A stretch of DNA of 5,503 bases from Thermosulfurimonas sp. (lineage in GTDB: Bacteria; Desulfobacterota; Thermodesulfobacteria; Thermodesulfobacteriales; Thermodesulfobacteriaceae), in assembly GCA_015487645.1 (NCBI GenBank), contig WFPH01000113.1, forward strand, positions 1 through 5,503, written 5' to 3'. Positions 1 to 5,239 of this stretch are shown piece after piece. Below the pieces are notes generated by a model. It had not been told where the DNA came from. It saw nothing but the letters and a program-made list of their open reading frames with translations, and ran no database searches. How positions within the stretch are numbered: the first letter of the stretch is position 1; each line of letters starts with the position of its first letter. The translations under genes were made by a program, and so were the position numbers.

Positions 1-2
1 AT

Positions 3-857
3 CTTTATGTCTCCCGCAAGGAACTCCCTCCCGAGGACCTGCTCTTTGAGACCTATCGCCAGGTGGTGGAGGCCATGGCCCCTCATCCGGTAACCATCCG
101 CACTCTGGATCTGGGGGGCGACAAATTCGCTTCCACCCTAGCCCTTCCGGAGGAGATCAATCCGGCCCTGGGGCTGCGGGCCATCCGCCTGTGTCTCCGG
201 GAGGAAGGACTCTTCCGAACCCAGCTCCGGGCCATCCTGCGGGCCAGTGCTTACGGAAAGGTCAAGATCATGTTCCCCATGATCTCCGGGGTGACCGAGT
301 TTTTAAGGGCTAGAAACCTGGTGGAAGAGATCAAGCAGGAGCTGGCCTCGGAGGGGGTGGCCTTCGATCCGGAGGTTCCGGTGGGGGCCATGATCGAAGT
401 CCCCTCCGCGGTGGCTGTGGCCGATCTCCTGGCCCGGGAGGCCGATTTCTTCAGCATCGGTACCAACGACCTCATCCAGTACACCCTGGCCATAGATCGG
501 GGCAACCAGGAGGTGGCCGAACTTTACGAACCTCTACACCCGGCGGTTCTCCGTTTCATCAAGACTACCGTGGAGGCCGCCCACCAGGCCGGCATCCCGG
601 TGGCTATGTGCGGAGAGATGGCCGGCGAGCTCCTCTATGTGCCCGTGCTCGTGGGGCTCAAACTCGACGAACTCAGCATGAACCCCCAGAGCCTTCCGGA
701 AGTGAAACTCTTCATCCGGGAACTTTCTTTCCAGCGCTGCCAGGAGGTGGTAGCCCAGCTCCTGCGTCTTACCTGTCAGGATGAAGTTCGGGAGGCCCTG
801 GCGGAAGCTTTTGGGCCTCTTATGAACCGGTTCTCTAGATCCCTTTGGTTTGAATGA
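3..857 (+). CDS. ptsI: Phosphoenolpyruvate-protein phosphotransferase (PTS enzyme I), C-terminal part
   Basis: Enzyme I is the cytoplasmic first step of the PEP:sugar phosphotransferase system: it autophosphorylates from PEP and passes the phosphate to HPr. The frame is open from base 3, so the 5' end lies outside; 284 residues are visible and cover most of the C-terminal PEP-binding TIM barrel. Active-site residues, numbered within the visible part, are Arg33 in RTLDLGGDK, Glu132 in AMIEVPSA, Asn155-Asp156 in SIGTNDL, Arg166 in AIDRGN and catalytic Cys203 in AMCGEMAG (bases 609-611). From recalled E. coli numbering (R332, E431, N454, D455, R465, C502) every one sits at a constant offset of 299, so there is no indel in the barrel and the protein ends about 8 residues beyond the E. 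coli enzyme. The domain looks catalytically intact. Whether it serves sugar uptake or a regulatory PTS cannot be seen here. Its last 23 bp overlap the convergent small gene ending at 835. Confidence 0.96.
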   Translation, partial: LYVSRKELPPEDLLFETYRQVVEAMAPHPVTIRTLDLGGDKFASTLALPEEINPALGLRAIRLCLREEGLFRTQLRAILRASAYGKVKIMFPMISGVTEFLRARNLVEEIKQELASEGVAFDPEVPVGAMIEVPSAVAVADLLAREADFFSIGTNDLIQYTLAIDRGNQEVAELYEPLHPAVLRFIKTTVEAAHQAGIPVAMCGEMAGELLYVPVLVGLKLDELSMNPQSLPEVKLFIRELSFQRCQEVVAQLLRLTCQDEVREALAEAFGPLMNRFSRSLWFE

Positions 858-1044
858 CCGAAAGTCGTTTTTTCATCTTTTCCATAAGGAGGTTGAGCTC
901 GCTCTTCAACTCCGCCAGGGTCTGATGTTTTTTCCGGTAAACCCTCTCAAGCTCCGCCAGCCAGTATTCCAACACCTCCCTCTCCCGATTGACCAGTTCC
1001 TGCTGAACCTTCCTTTTCAGGCTCTCCAGAAGTTTGGGATCCAT
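835..1044 (-). CDS. Small charged coiled-coil protein, function unknown (69 aa)
   Basis: I do not recognise this protein. It is 69 residues, very rich in Lys, Glu, Arg and Leu, with no Cys, no signal peptide and no membrane segment. Residues about 4-62 show Leu/Val/Tyr at heptad-like spacing between charged residues, so a single long helix or coiled coil is predicted. The ATG lies 4 bases after the stop of the metallo-hydrolase gene, the same tight packing as the rest of this run, which is the main argument that it is real. No clear Shine-Dalgarno precedes it, so translation would depend on coupling to the upstream gene. Its TAG stop lies inside the last codons of the convergent ptsI (23-bp overlap). 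A small partner or oligomerisation factor for an upstream product is conceivable but unproven. The alternative is an open frame kept by chance, but its ordinary amino-acid make-up, unlike the Pro/Arg/Gly-rich shadow frames nearby, argues against that. Confidence 0.62.
   Translation of the reverse strand: MDPKLLESLKRKVQQELVNREREVLEYWLAELERVYRKKHQTLAELKSELNLLMEKMKKRLSVIQTKGI
854..873 (+). terminator. Weak candidate terminator after ptsI
   Basis: Around the ptsI stop codon ATGAC and GTCGT can pair across the loop CGAAA (5 bp including one T-G wobble), followed directly by six T residues at 868-873. The geometry fits an intrinsic terminator, but the stem is short and A/T-rich, and the same bases code for the convergent 69-residue protein on the other strand. 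No better hairpin was seen at the ptsI end. It may be chance. Confidence 0.2.
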
Positions 1045-1048
1045 GGGA

Positions 1049-1810
1049 CTAAATTGTAATCCGCATCAGGTCCTGGGCCAAGAGGACCTCCCCGGAGAAA
1101 AACTTTCGAGCTGGAGTCAGCAGATCGGTCTCCTCACAGGGGGGATAAAAGTGCGTGAGAAGGAGCTTCCTGACCCCGGCCTCTTCGGCCATACGGGCCG
1201 CCTGAGAGGGTGTGGAGTGCCCGGAGACCGGCCGGTCTTCCGGGCAGGCGCACTCGGCCACCAGGAGATCCGCCCCCCGGGCCAGGTCCGCCACCTCCGG
1301 GGCGTATTCCGTATCCCCGGTATAGACCAGAACCTTCCCCTCCGACTCTAGCCTCACGGCCAGACTCTCGGGGTTGTGTCTCACCGGCCCGGTCTCGAAG
1401 ACCACCTCCGGGAAGACCAGCCGGCTGCGCTGTCCCCGGGGTCTTTCCAGGATCTCGAGAAGACCCTCCGGAGGCTCGATCCATTGACCAAAAGCCGACT
1501 TGAGGGCCTCGTAAAAGGCGCGAAACCCGCTCGCGGAGATGATCCTTACCGGACGCGTGCGCGTAAATCCCAGACGGTAACGGGTGGCAAAGAGATAAGG
1601 CACCAGGTCTGCCACATGATCCGGATGCCAGTGGGAAAGAAAGATGAAATCGATCCGGTTGAGATCCGCTCCCACCTCGGTAAGGCGCCGCAGGGTCCCC
1701 GGCCCGAAATCGAGAAGGATTAGGCCCCCGGTGGTCTGCACGAGGTACCCGGAGGCGTTCCGTTCCGGTCGGGGCCAGCCCGTACCCGAACCCAGAACGA
1801 TCAGTTCCAC
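1049..1810 (-). CDS. RNase Z-like metallo-beta-lactamase fold hydrolase, short form without flexible arm
   Basis: A 253-residue cytoplasmic metal-dependent hydrolase of the RNase Z/PhnP/YhfI branch of the metallo-beta-lactamase fold. Visible motifs: N-terminal strand with GSGTGWPRPERNASG (7-21), DFGPGTLRRL (34-43), the metal-binding SHWHPDH (His60, His62, Asp64, His65), His145 in VRHNPES, Asp166 in YTGDTEY, the GHST motif at 197-200 and His220 in LLLTHFYP. These are the seven metal ligands expected for two Zn ions plus the HST motif typical of tRNase Z. His145 to Asp166 is only 21 residues; in classical RNase Z this gap is about 70 and carries the arm that grips tRNA. The arm is therefore missing, as in PhnP (a cyclic phosphodiesterase) and YhfI, and the substrate is open: tRNA 3' ends, cyclic nucleotides or small phosphodiesters. 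The start is GTG, chosen because a strong Shine-Dalgarno lies 10 bases upstream; it overlaps the end of the TPR gene by 10 bp. Confidence 0.93.
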   Translation of the reverse strand: MELIVLGSGTGWPRPERNASGYLVQTTGGLILLDFGPGTLRRLTEVGADLNRIDFIFLSHWHPDHVADLVPYLFATRYRLGFTRTRPVRIISASGFRAFYEALKSAFGQWIEPPEGLLEILERPRGQRSRLVFPEVVFETGPVRHNPESLAVRLESEGKVLVYTGDTEYAPEVADLARGADLLVAECACPEDRPVSGHSTPSQAARMAEEAGVRKLLLTHFYPPCEETDLLTPARKFFSGEVLLAQDLMRITI

Positions 1811-3294
1811 AGTTCTTGGACCTCCCTAAGGAGTTCTGACACCTCCCGGCCTCCCCGGCGCAGGGCCTCCCGCGCCAGGACCTCCGCGGCCTCGGGTTCC
1901 CCCTTGTAATGCCGGTAAAGGAGGGCCAGATAGGCCAGGGCCCTGGCCGGAGCCTCTCTCGCCAGGGAGACCTCCCGGAGGACCTCAAAGGCCCCGGCAA
2001 AGTCCCCCAGACGGTAAAGGATTTCCCCGAAAAGGGTCCGCCCCGCAAGCGAAAGCCCGGAAAGCCCCTCCAGAATGGCCCGGGCTTCCTCGAGACGGCC
2101 GTTCCGAAAAAGCTCCCGGGCCAGGGCTTCCGCAAAGAGGGAACGTCGGCCCGAGAGTTCATAGGCCCGGCTAAAATGACCCAGGGCCTCCGGCTCCCCC
2201 TTAGCCGCAAGGACTTCCCCGAGATTGTAGTGGATAAGGGGATCCTCCGGTGAAAGCTCCAGGGCCTCCCGCAGGTTCTTCTCGGCTTCGTCAAGGAAGC
2301 CCAGGGAACGATAGATGAGACCCAGGCTGTTCAGGAGATCGGCTGGCTGACGGGTGCCTCCCCGGGCCTGGCTGTAAGCCCAGAGGGCGGCCCCCAGGTC
2401 CCCCCAGTCGGCATAGAGATCCCCCAGCACGTGGTAGGTGAAAGGCTCGAAGGAAACCAGGCCTCCACCGGCCCGACGGGCGTGCTCCAGGGCCGCGTAG
2501 AGGAGAGCCAAGGGCGGACCGGAAAACCCCCCGGGGTAAAGTCCTCCGCAGAGCCCCCCGCTCCCTCCGAAAAGTTCCCGCACGGATCTCCGGCAACGAA
2601 AAAGGAAAAACTCCCCCAGAAAGAGCCCCCTGACCCCCTCGGGGGGCTCCTTCAAACGAAGCAACCCCATAGGACCACGCCTGCGGAGGAACTTTTTCAC
2701 TTCGGGAAGGCTTACGAGGAAGACCGCCAGCTCCCTTTCGGCCCTGGGGGAGAGATAGGTCAAACCGAAAAGCCGGGCTAGTTCCAGACGCTTACGGCCT
2801 TCTTCGAGGTCCGCGGGCGTCTTGAGTTCCACCGACACGGCCCGAAAGGACCTCCGGGCACGCCAGCTCTCGCGAAGAAAGACCCGCCCGTCCACCTCAG
2901 AATCGGGAAGAAGATACTCCCCGGTCGAAAGCCGGATGGCTCCGGCGGGGGGCCTTAAAGTCCTTCCTGAGACCAGAAGCCCCTTAACAGGACCTCTGGC
3001 CAGCATGAGTGCCAGCAGGCCCTCTCCGGGATAACCGTCGACCGCCGTGGAAAGCACCAGGTTCTCTACCAGACGCCGGGCCAGTTCTTTCAAAACCGGA
3101 AACCAGCGCTTGGTTTCCGAAAGAGGCCCCCTCTCAGAGAGTCTCAGGGTGACCGGAACCCGGCCAAAAATGAGAAGGTTGCCCTCCTCCGGAAGCAAAC
3201 CGGGGGAGCCGTGAGGACACACCCGCCGGAGTTCTTCCTCCGCCGCCGTGAGATAGTAAGGTAGGTATCTTTCCCAGCCCAGGGGTTCAGGCAT
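1801..3294 (-). CDS. TPR protein with a degenerate GGDEF-like N-terminal region (497 aa)
   Basis: A cytoplasmic protein without signal peptide or membrane helices. The C-terminal part holds about six tetratricopeptide repeats: roughly 284-316, 318-351, 352-385, 386-415, 416-448 and 450-482. The clearest unit is 318-351, with NSLGLIYRSLGFLDEAEKNL; the next has the HYNLGEVLAAKGEPEAL pattern. TPRs are protein-binding scaffolds. Residues 1-280 match no family with certainty. The order of segments (short alpha/beta start; a helix-rich stretch ending LVLSTAVDGYPGEGLL near 79-94; a strand RAVSVEL near 151-157; GLYPGG near 251-256; a helix ALEHARRAGGGLVSF at 268-282 running into the TPRs) recalls deltaproteobacterial GGDEF-TPR proteins, but no GGDEF signature is present, so diguanylate cyclase activity is not expected. 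A Gly-rich stretch lies at 243-256. The ATG overlaps the selA stop by 8 bp, implying translational coupling; its own Shine-Dalgarno is weak. TPR call sure; GGDEF ancestry is inference. Confidence 0.9.
   Translation of the reverse strand: MPEPLGWERYLPYYLTAAEEELRRVCPHGSPGLLPEEGNLLIFGRVPVTLRLSERGPLSETKRWFPVLKELARRLVENLVLSTAVDGYPGEGLLALMLARGPVKGLLVSGRTLRPPAGAIRLSTGEYLLPDSEVDGRVFLRESWRARRSFRAVSVELKTPADLEEGRKRLELARLFGLTYLSPRAERELAVFLVSLPEVKKFLRRRGPMGLLRLKEPPEGVRGLFLGEFFLFRCRRSVRELFGGSGGLCGGLYPGGFSGPPLALLYAALEHARRAGGGLVSFEPFTYHVLGDLYADWGDLGAALWAYSQARGGTRQPADLLNSLGLIYRSLGFLDEAEKNLREALELSPEDPLIHYNLGEVLAAKGEPEALGHFSRAYELSGRRSLFAEALARELFRNGRLEEARAILEGLSGLSLAGRTLFGEILYRLGDFAGAFEVLREVSLAREAPARALAYLALLYRHYKGEPEAAEVLAREALRRGGREVSELLREVQELWN
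1821..1827 (-). promoter_or_regulatory. Shine-Dalgarno for the metallo-hydrolase gene
   Basis: On the minus strand AGGGAGG stands 10 bases before the GTG at 1810, inside the last codons of the TPR gene. It is the only strong ribosome-binding site within the four-gene run and supports the GTG start, since no ATG lies close by. It also suggests this gene can be initiated independently of the gene before it. Confidence 0.75.
2623..2649 (-). other. Intragenic GC hairpin and G-tract cluster
   Basis: An 8-bp perfect inverted repeat, GAGCCCCC at 2623-2630 and GGGGGCTC at 2642-2649, encloses an 11-base loop within the TPR gene. On the coding (minus) strand the sequence gives two G5 tracts separated by TCA, followed by a third G5 at 2613-2617 after the hairpin. 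It could form a strong mRNA hairpin or contribute to a G-quadruplex. It encodes ordinary residues (around KEPPEGVRG), so Gly/Pro codon choice in a GC-rich genome may be the whole explanation. Confidence 0.35.
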
Positions 3295-4684
3295 GGCTTA
3301 CCAGGTTTCTCAAGGCCTTTACCACCAGCGGAAATTCCTCCGGAAATACGGTGCGCACCTCAAGCAGGAAACGATCCTCCTCAATGCGTCCCACCACCGG
3401 AGGCTCGCCGACCCGAAGCCTCTCGTGAAGCTCCTCCGGAGAAAACCTTTCCGAGATTACGGCTACGGCGTAGGAAGGCAGATCCGCCACCGGCAGGGCT
3501 CCGCCCCCGGTCCGGCACACCGTGGGCACCACGGCAAAGGAGAACCCCGGAAGCCCGGCCCGGGAGAGAAGGCGCTTGAGCCGATGGGCCTCGCGCTTCA
3601 CCGTCTCCGGAGATTTCAGGATCATGCGCAGGGTGGGAATCTTTTCTACCGCCAGTCTCTCATCCAGGTAGAGTCTCAGGGTGGCCTCAAGGCCGGCCAG
3701 GGTCAACTTATCTATCCTAAGCGCCCGATTTAGAGGGTTTTGCCGAATCTTTTCTACCAACTCGCGTCGTCCCACGATGATACCGGCCTGGGGTCCCCCC
3801 AGGAGCTTGTCTCCGGAAAAGGTCACCACGTCCACCCCGGTCCTCACAATCTCCTGAACCGTGGGTTCCCGGCGCAGACCGTAACGGGCAAAATCCACCA
3901 GACAGCCACTCCCCAGATCCTCCACCACCGGAATACCGCACCGATGGCCCAGAGCCACAAGCTCGGCCCCGGAAACCTCTCTGGTAAACCCCACGATGGC
4001 GTAATTACTCTTGTGAACCTTCATAAGGAGGGCGGTGTTTTCGTTGATGGCGGCCTCGTAGTCCCGGAGATGGGTGCGGTTGGTGGTGCCCACCTCGCGC
4101 AGCACACAGCCGGCCCAGGCCATGACCTCCGGCATACGGAAGGACCCCCCGATCTCCACCAGTTCCCCCCGGGAAACAATGACCTCGCGCCCCCGGGCCA
4201 GGGTATTCAGGGTGATGAGAACCGCCGCGGCATTGTTGTTGACCACCAGGGCCTCCTCGGCCCCGGTGAGCTCGCGCAAAAGCCCGGTCACGTGTTCGTA
4301 ACGGCTTCCCCGCCGTCCCTCAGCCAGGCGATACTCCAGGTTGGAGTAGCCCTGGGCCACGGAGAGGATCTCCTCCAGGGCCTCCTCGGCCAGCGGCGAG
4401 CGCCCCAGGTTCGTGTGAACCACCACTCCGGTGGCATTTATCACCCGCCGAAGATGTGGCCGGAGGACCTCTGAAAGGATCTCCTCGGCCAGTCGCTGAA
4501 TTTCCTCCAGGGCCAGGCTGTCTCTTCCGTTCTGCAGGATCTCCCGCCGCAGACGTTCCGCGGTCTCGCGAGCCGCGCGGATATAAAAGACCTCGGGATG
4601 ACCGGGATACCTCTGCGCCAGGTCCTCGGCCAGTTGATGAACAGCCGGAATCTTCGAGAGCAACGTCTTCTCTTTCGCCCCCAT
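3287..4684 (-). CDS. selA: L-seryl-tRNA(Sec) selenium transferase (selenocysteine synthase)
   Basis: SelA is a PLP enzyme that converts Ser-tRNA(Sec) to Sec-tRNA(Sec) using selenophosphate, in the cytoplasm. The product is 465 residues, close to the E. coli length of 463. Family landmarks in order: LLSKIPAVHQL (8-18), INATGVVVHTNLGRSPL (82-98), GYSNLEYRLAEGRRGSRYEH (112-131), NNNAAAVL (149-156), SRGELVEIGGSFRMPEV (171-187), EVGTTNRTHLRDYE (197-210), VHKSNYAIVGF (223-233), EDLGSGCLVD (255-264), and FSGDKLLGGPQAG (289-301), whose Lys293 should hold the PLP. NPLNRALRIDKLTLAGLE and GGGALP near the end also fit. The open frame continues far upstream over rlmH, but that part is antisense to rlmH and has no SelA homology; the ATG at 4684 gives the normal N-terminus. 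No Shine-Dalgarno is visible. It is first in a run with the TPR, hydrolase and coiled-coil genes; selB, its common neighbour, is not next to it. Its presence implies the host makes selenoproteins. Confidence 0.98.
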   Translation of the reverse strand: MGAKEKTLLSKIPAVHQLAEDLAQRYPGHPEVFYIRAARETAERLRREILQNGRDSLALEEIQRLAEEILSEVLRPHLRRVINATGVVVHTNLGRSPLAEEALEEILSVAQGYSNLEYRLAEGRRGSRYEHVTGLLRELTGAEEALVVNNNAAAVLITLNTLARGREVIVSRGELVEIGGSFRMPEVMAWAGCVLREVGTTNRTHLRDYEAAINENTALLMKVHKSNYAIVGFTREVSGAELVALGHRCGIPVVEDLGSGCLVDFARYGLRREPTVQEIVRTGVDVVTFSGDKLLGGPQAGIIVGRRELVEKIRQNPLNRALRIDKLTLAGLEATLRLYLDERLAVEKIPTLRMILKSPETVKREAHRLKRLLSRAGLPGFSFAVVPTVCRTGGGALPVADLPSYAVAVISERFSPEELHERLRVGEPPVVGRIEEDRFLLEVRTVFPEEFPLVVKALRNLVSHA

Positions 4685-4702
4685 CCCGGATAACTTTATA
4701 CC
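4685..4702. promoter_or_regulatory. 18-bp divergent intergenic region between selA and rlmH, possible -10 element
   Basis: These 18 bases separate the two divergent ATGs. They form a small A/T-rich island in GC-rich surroundings, with an ATAA-CT-TTAT inverted repeat at 4690-4699. On the minus strand TATAAA (4700-4695) could be a -10 box; transcription would then start about 4 bases before the selA ATG, giving a nearly leaderless mRNA. The hexamer 17 bases upstream (GAGACG) is a poor -35. Neither gene has a Shine-Dalgarno here. Alternatively the promoters lie within the opposite coding regions. Confidence 0.3.
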
Positions 4703-5176
4703 ATGCGTTTTCCGGTTCGTCTCCTTCTTCTGGCTCCGGGCCCTCTGCGGTACGTCTTCGTCAAGGAAGGCCTGAGCTTTTACACCGAAAGGCTTAAGCC
4801 TTTCCTGAACTTTGAGGCCCTTTTTCCGAAAGTAAAGTCTGGAGGGGCCCCGGAAAGTCGCCTCCGCGAGGAAGCCCGCATGCTCAAAAAGCACCTCCCT
4901 GAAGGGGGATACCTCGTGGTACTGGATGAGAGGGGCAGGCGTTTCCGCACCAAAGAACTGGCCTCCTGGTTCGGAAAGCTCCTTTCTCAGGTTAGGCAAA
5001 TTACGGTGGTCTGCGGAGGCCCGGAGGGCCTGCCTCCGGAGATCCTGGAAAAGGCCGATTTCCAGCTGAGCCTTTCTCCCCTCACCCTCAACCATGAACT
5101 GGCCCTGCTGGTCTTTTGCGAAGCCCTCTACCGGGCCCTTACCATCCTTTCTGGCCACCCCTACCACCGGGAGTGA
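4703..5176 (+). CDS. rlmH: 23S rRNA (pseudouridine(1915)-N3)-methyltransferase
   Basis: RlmH is a SPOUT-class (trefoil-knot) methyltransferase that uses S-adenosylmethionine to methylate pseudouridine 1915 in helix 69 of 23S rRNA on assembled 70S ribosomes. The product has 157 residues (E. coli 155). Visible motifs: VRLLLLAPGPL (5-15) for the first strand, LKPFLNFE in place of the usual basic segment, LDERGRRFRTKELASWF (74-90), the cofactor-binding VCGGPEGLP (103-111), the knot segment SLSPLTLNHELALLVFCEALYRA (123-145, with the invariant L-T-L-x-H) and the family-typical C-terminal HPYHRE (152-157). The ATG at 4703 is the only possible start: an in-frame stop lies 12 bases upstream at 4691 and the conserved first strand begins at residue 5. 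No Shine-Dalgarno is visible. It is divergent from selA, 18 bp away; a strong promoter for the next gene starts right behind its stop, with no hairpin between. Confidence 0.97.
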   Translation: MRFPVRLLLLAPGPLRYVFVKEGLSFYTERLKPFLNFEALFPKVKSGGAPESRLREEARMLKKHLPEGGYLVVLDERGRRFRTKELASWFGKLLSQVRQITVVCGGPEGLPPEILEKADFQLSLSPLTLNHELALLVFCEALYRALTILSGHPYHRE

Positions 5177-5180
5177 ACTT

Positions 5181-5210
5181 TTGACAAAGACCTTGCGGGA
5201 GGCTTAAAAT
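5181..5210 (+). promoter_or_regulatory. Sigma70-type promoter for the lipoprotein gene
   Basis: A perfect -35 TTGACA at 5181-5186 and a -10 TAAAAT at 5205-5210 (5 of 6 consensus bases) are separated by 18 bp, and lie in the short A/T-rich gap after rlmH. Transcription would start near 5217, giving a leader of about 23 bases with the Shine-Dalgarno of the following gene inside it. It is the best promoter in the window, and suggests the lipoprotein gene is expressed apart from rlmH. Confidence 0.72.
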
Positions 5211-5227
5211 GAAGACAAACCGAGCCT

Positions 5228-5234
5228 AAGGGGG
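5228..5234 (+). promoter_or_regulatory. Ribosome-binding site of the lipoprotein gene
   Basis: AAGGGGG lies 5 bases before the ATG at 5240. It decides this start over the ATG at 5209, which opens only a 6-codon frame in another register. Confidence 0.6.
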
Positions 5235-5239
5235 AAGAC

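Noticed and set aside
1134..2294. A 386-residue minus-strand open frame across the hydrolase and TPR genes.
   Set aside because: It is rich in Pro, Arg and Gly, shows no motif, and is in a different frame from two convincing genes; typical shadow frame in GC-rich DNA.
3740..4474. A 244-residue plus-strand open frame opposite selA.
   Set aside because: Composition is His/Gly/Pro-rich with no recognisable motif; it mirrors selA codon structure.
4685..5167. N-terminal extension of SelA by 161 residues up to 5167.
   Set aside because: It is fully antisense to rlmH, has no SelA similarity, and the ATG at 4684 gives the normal family length.
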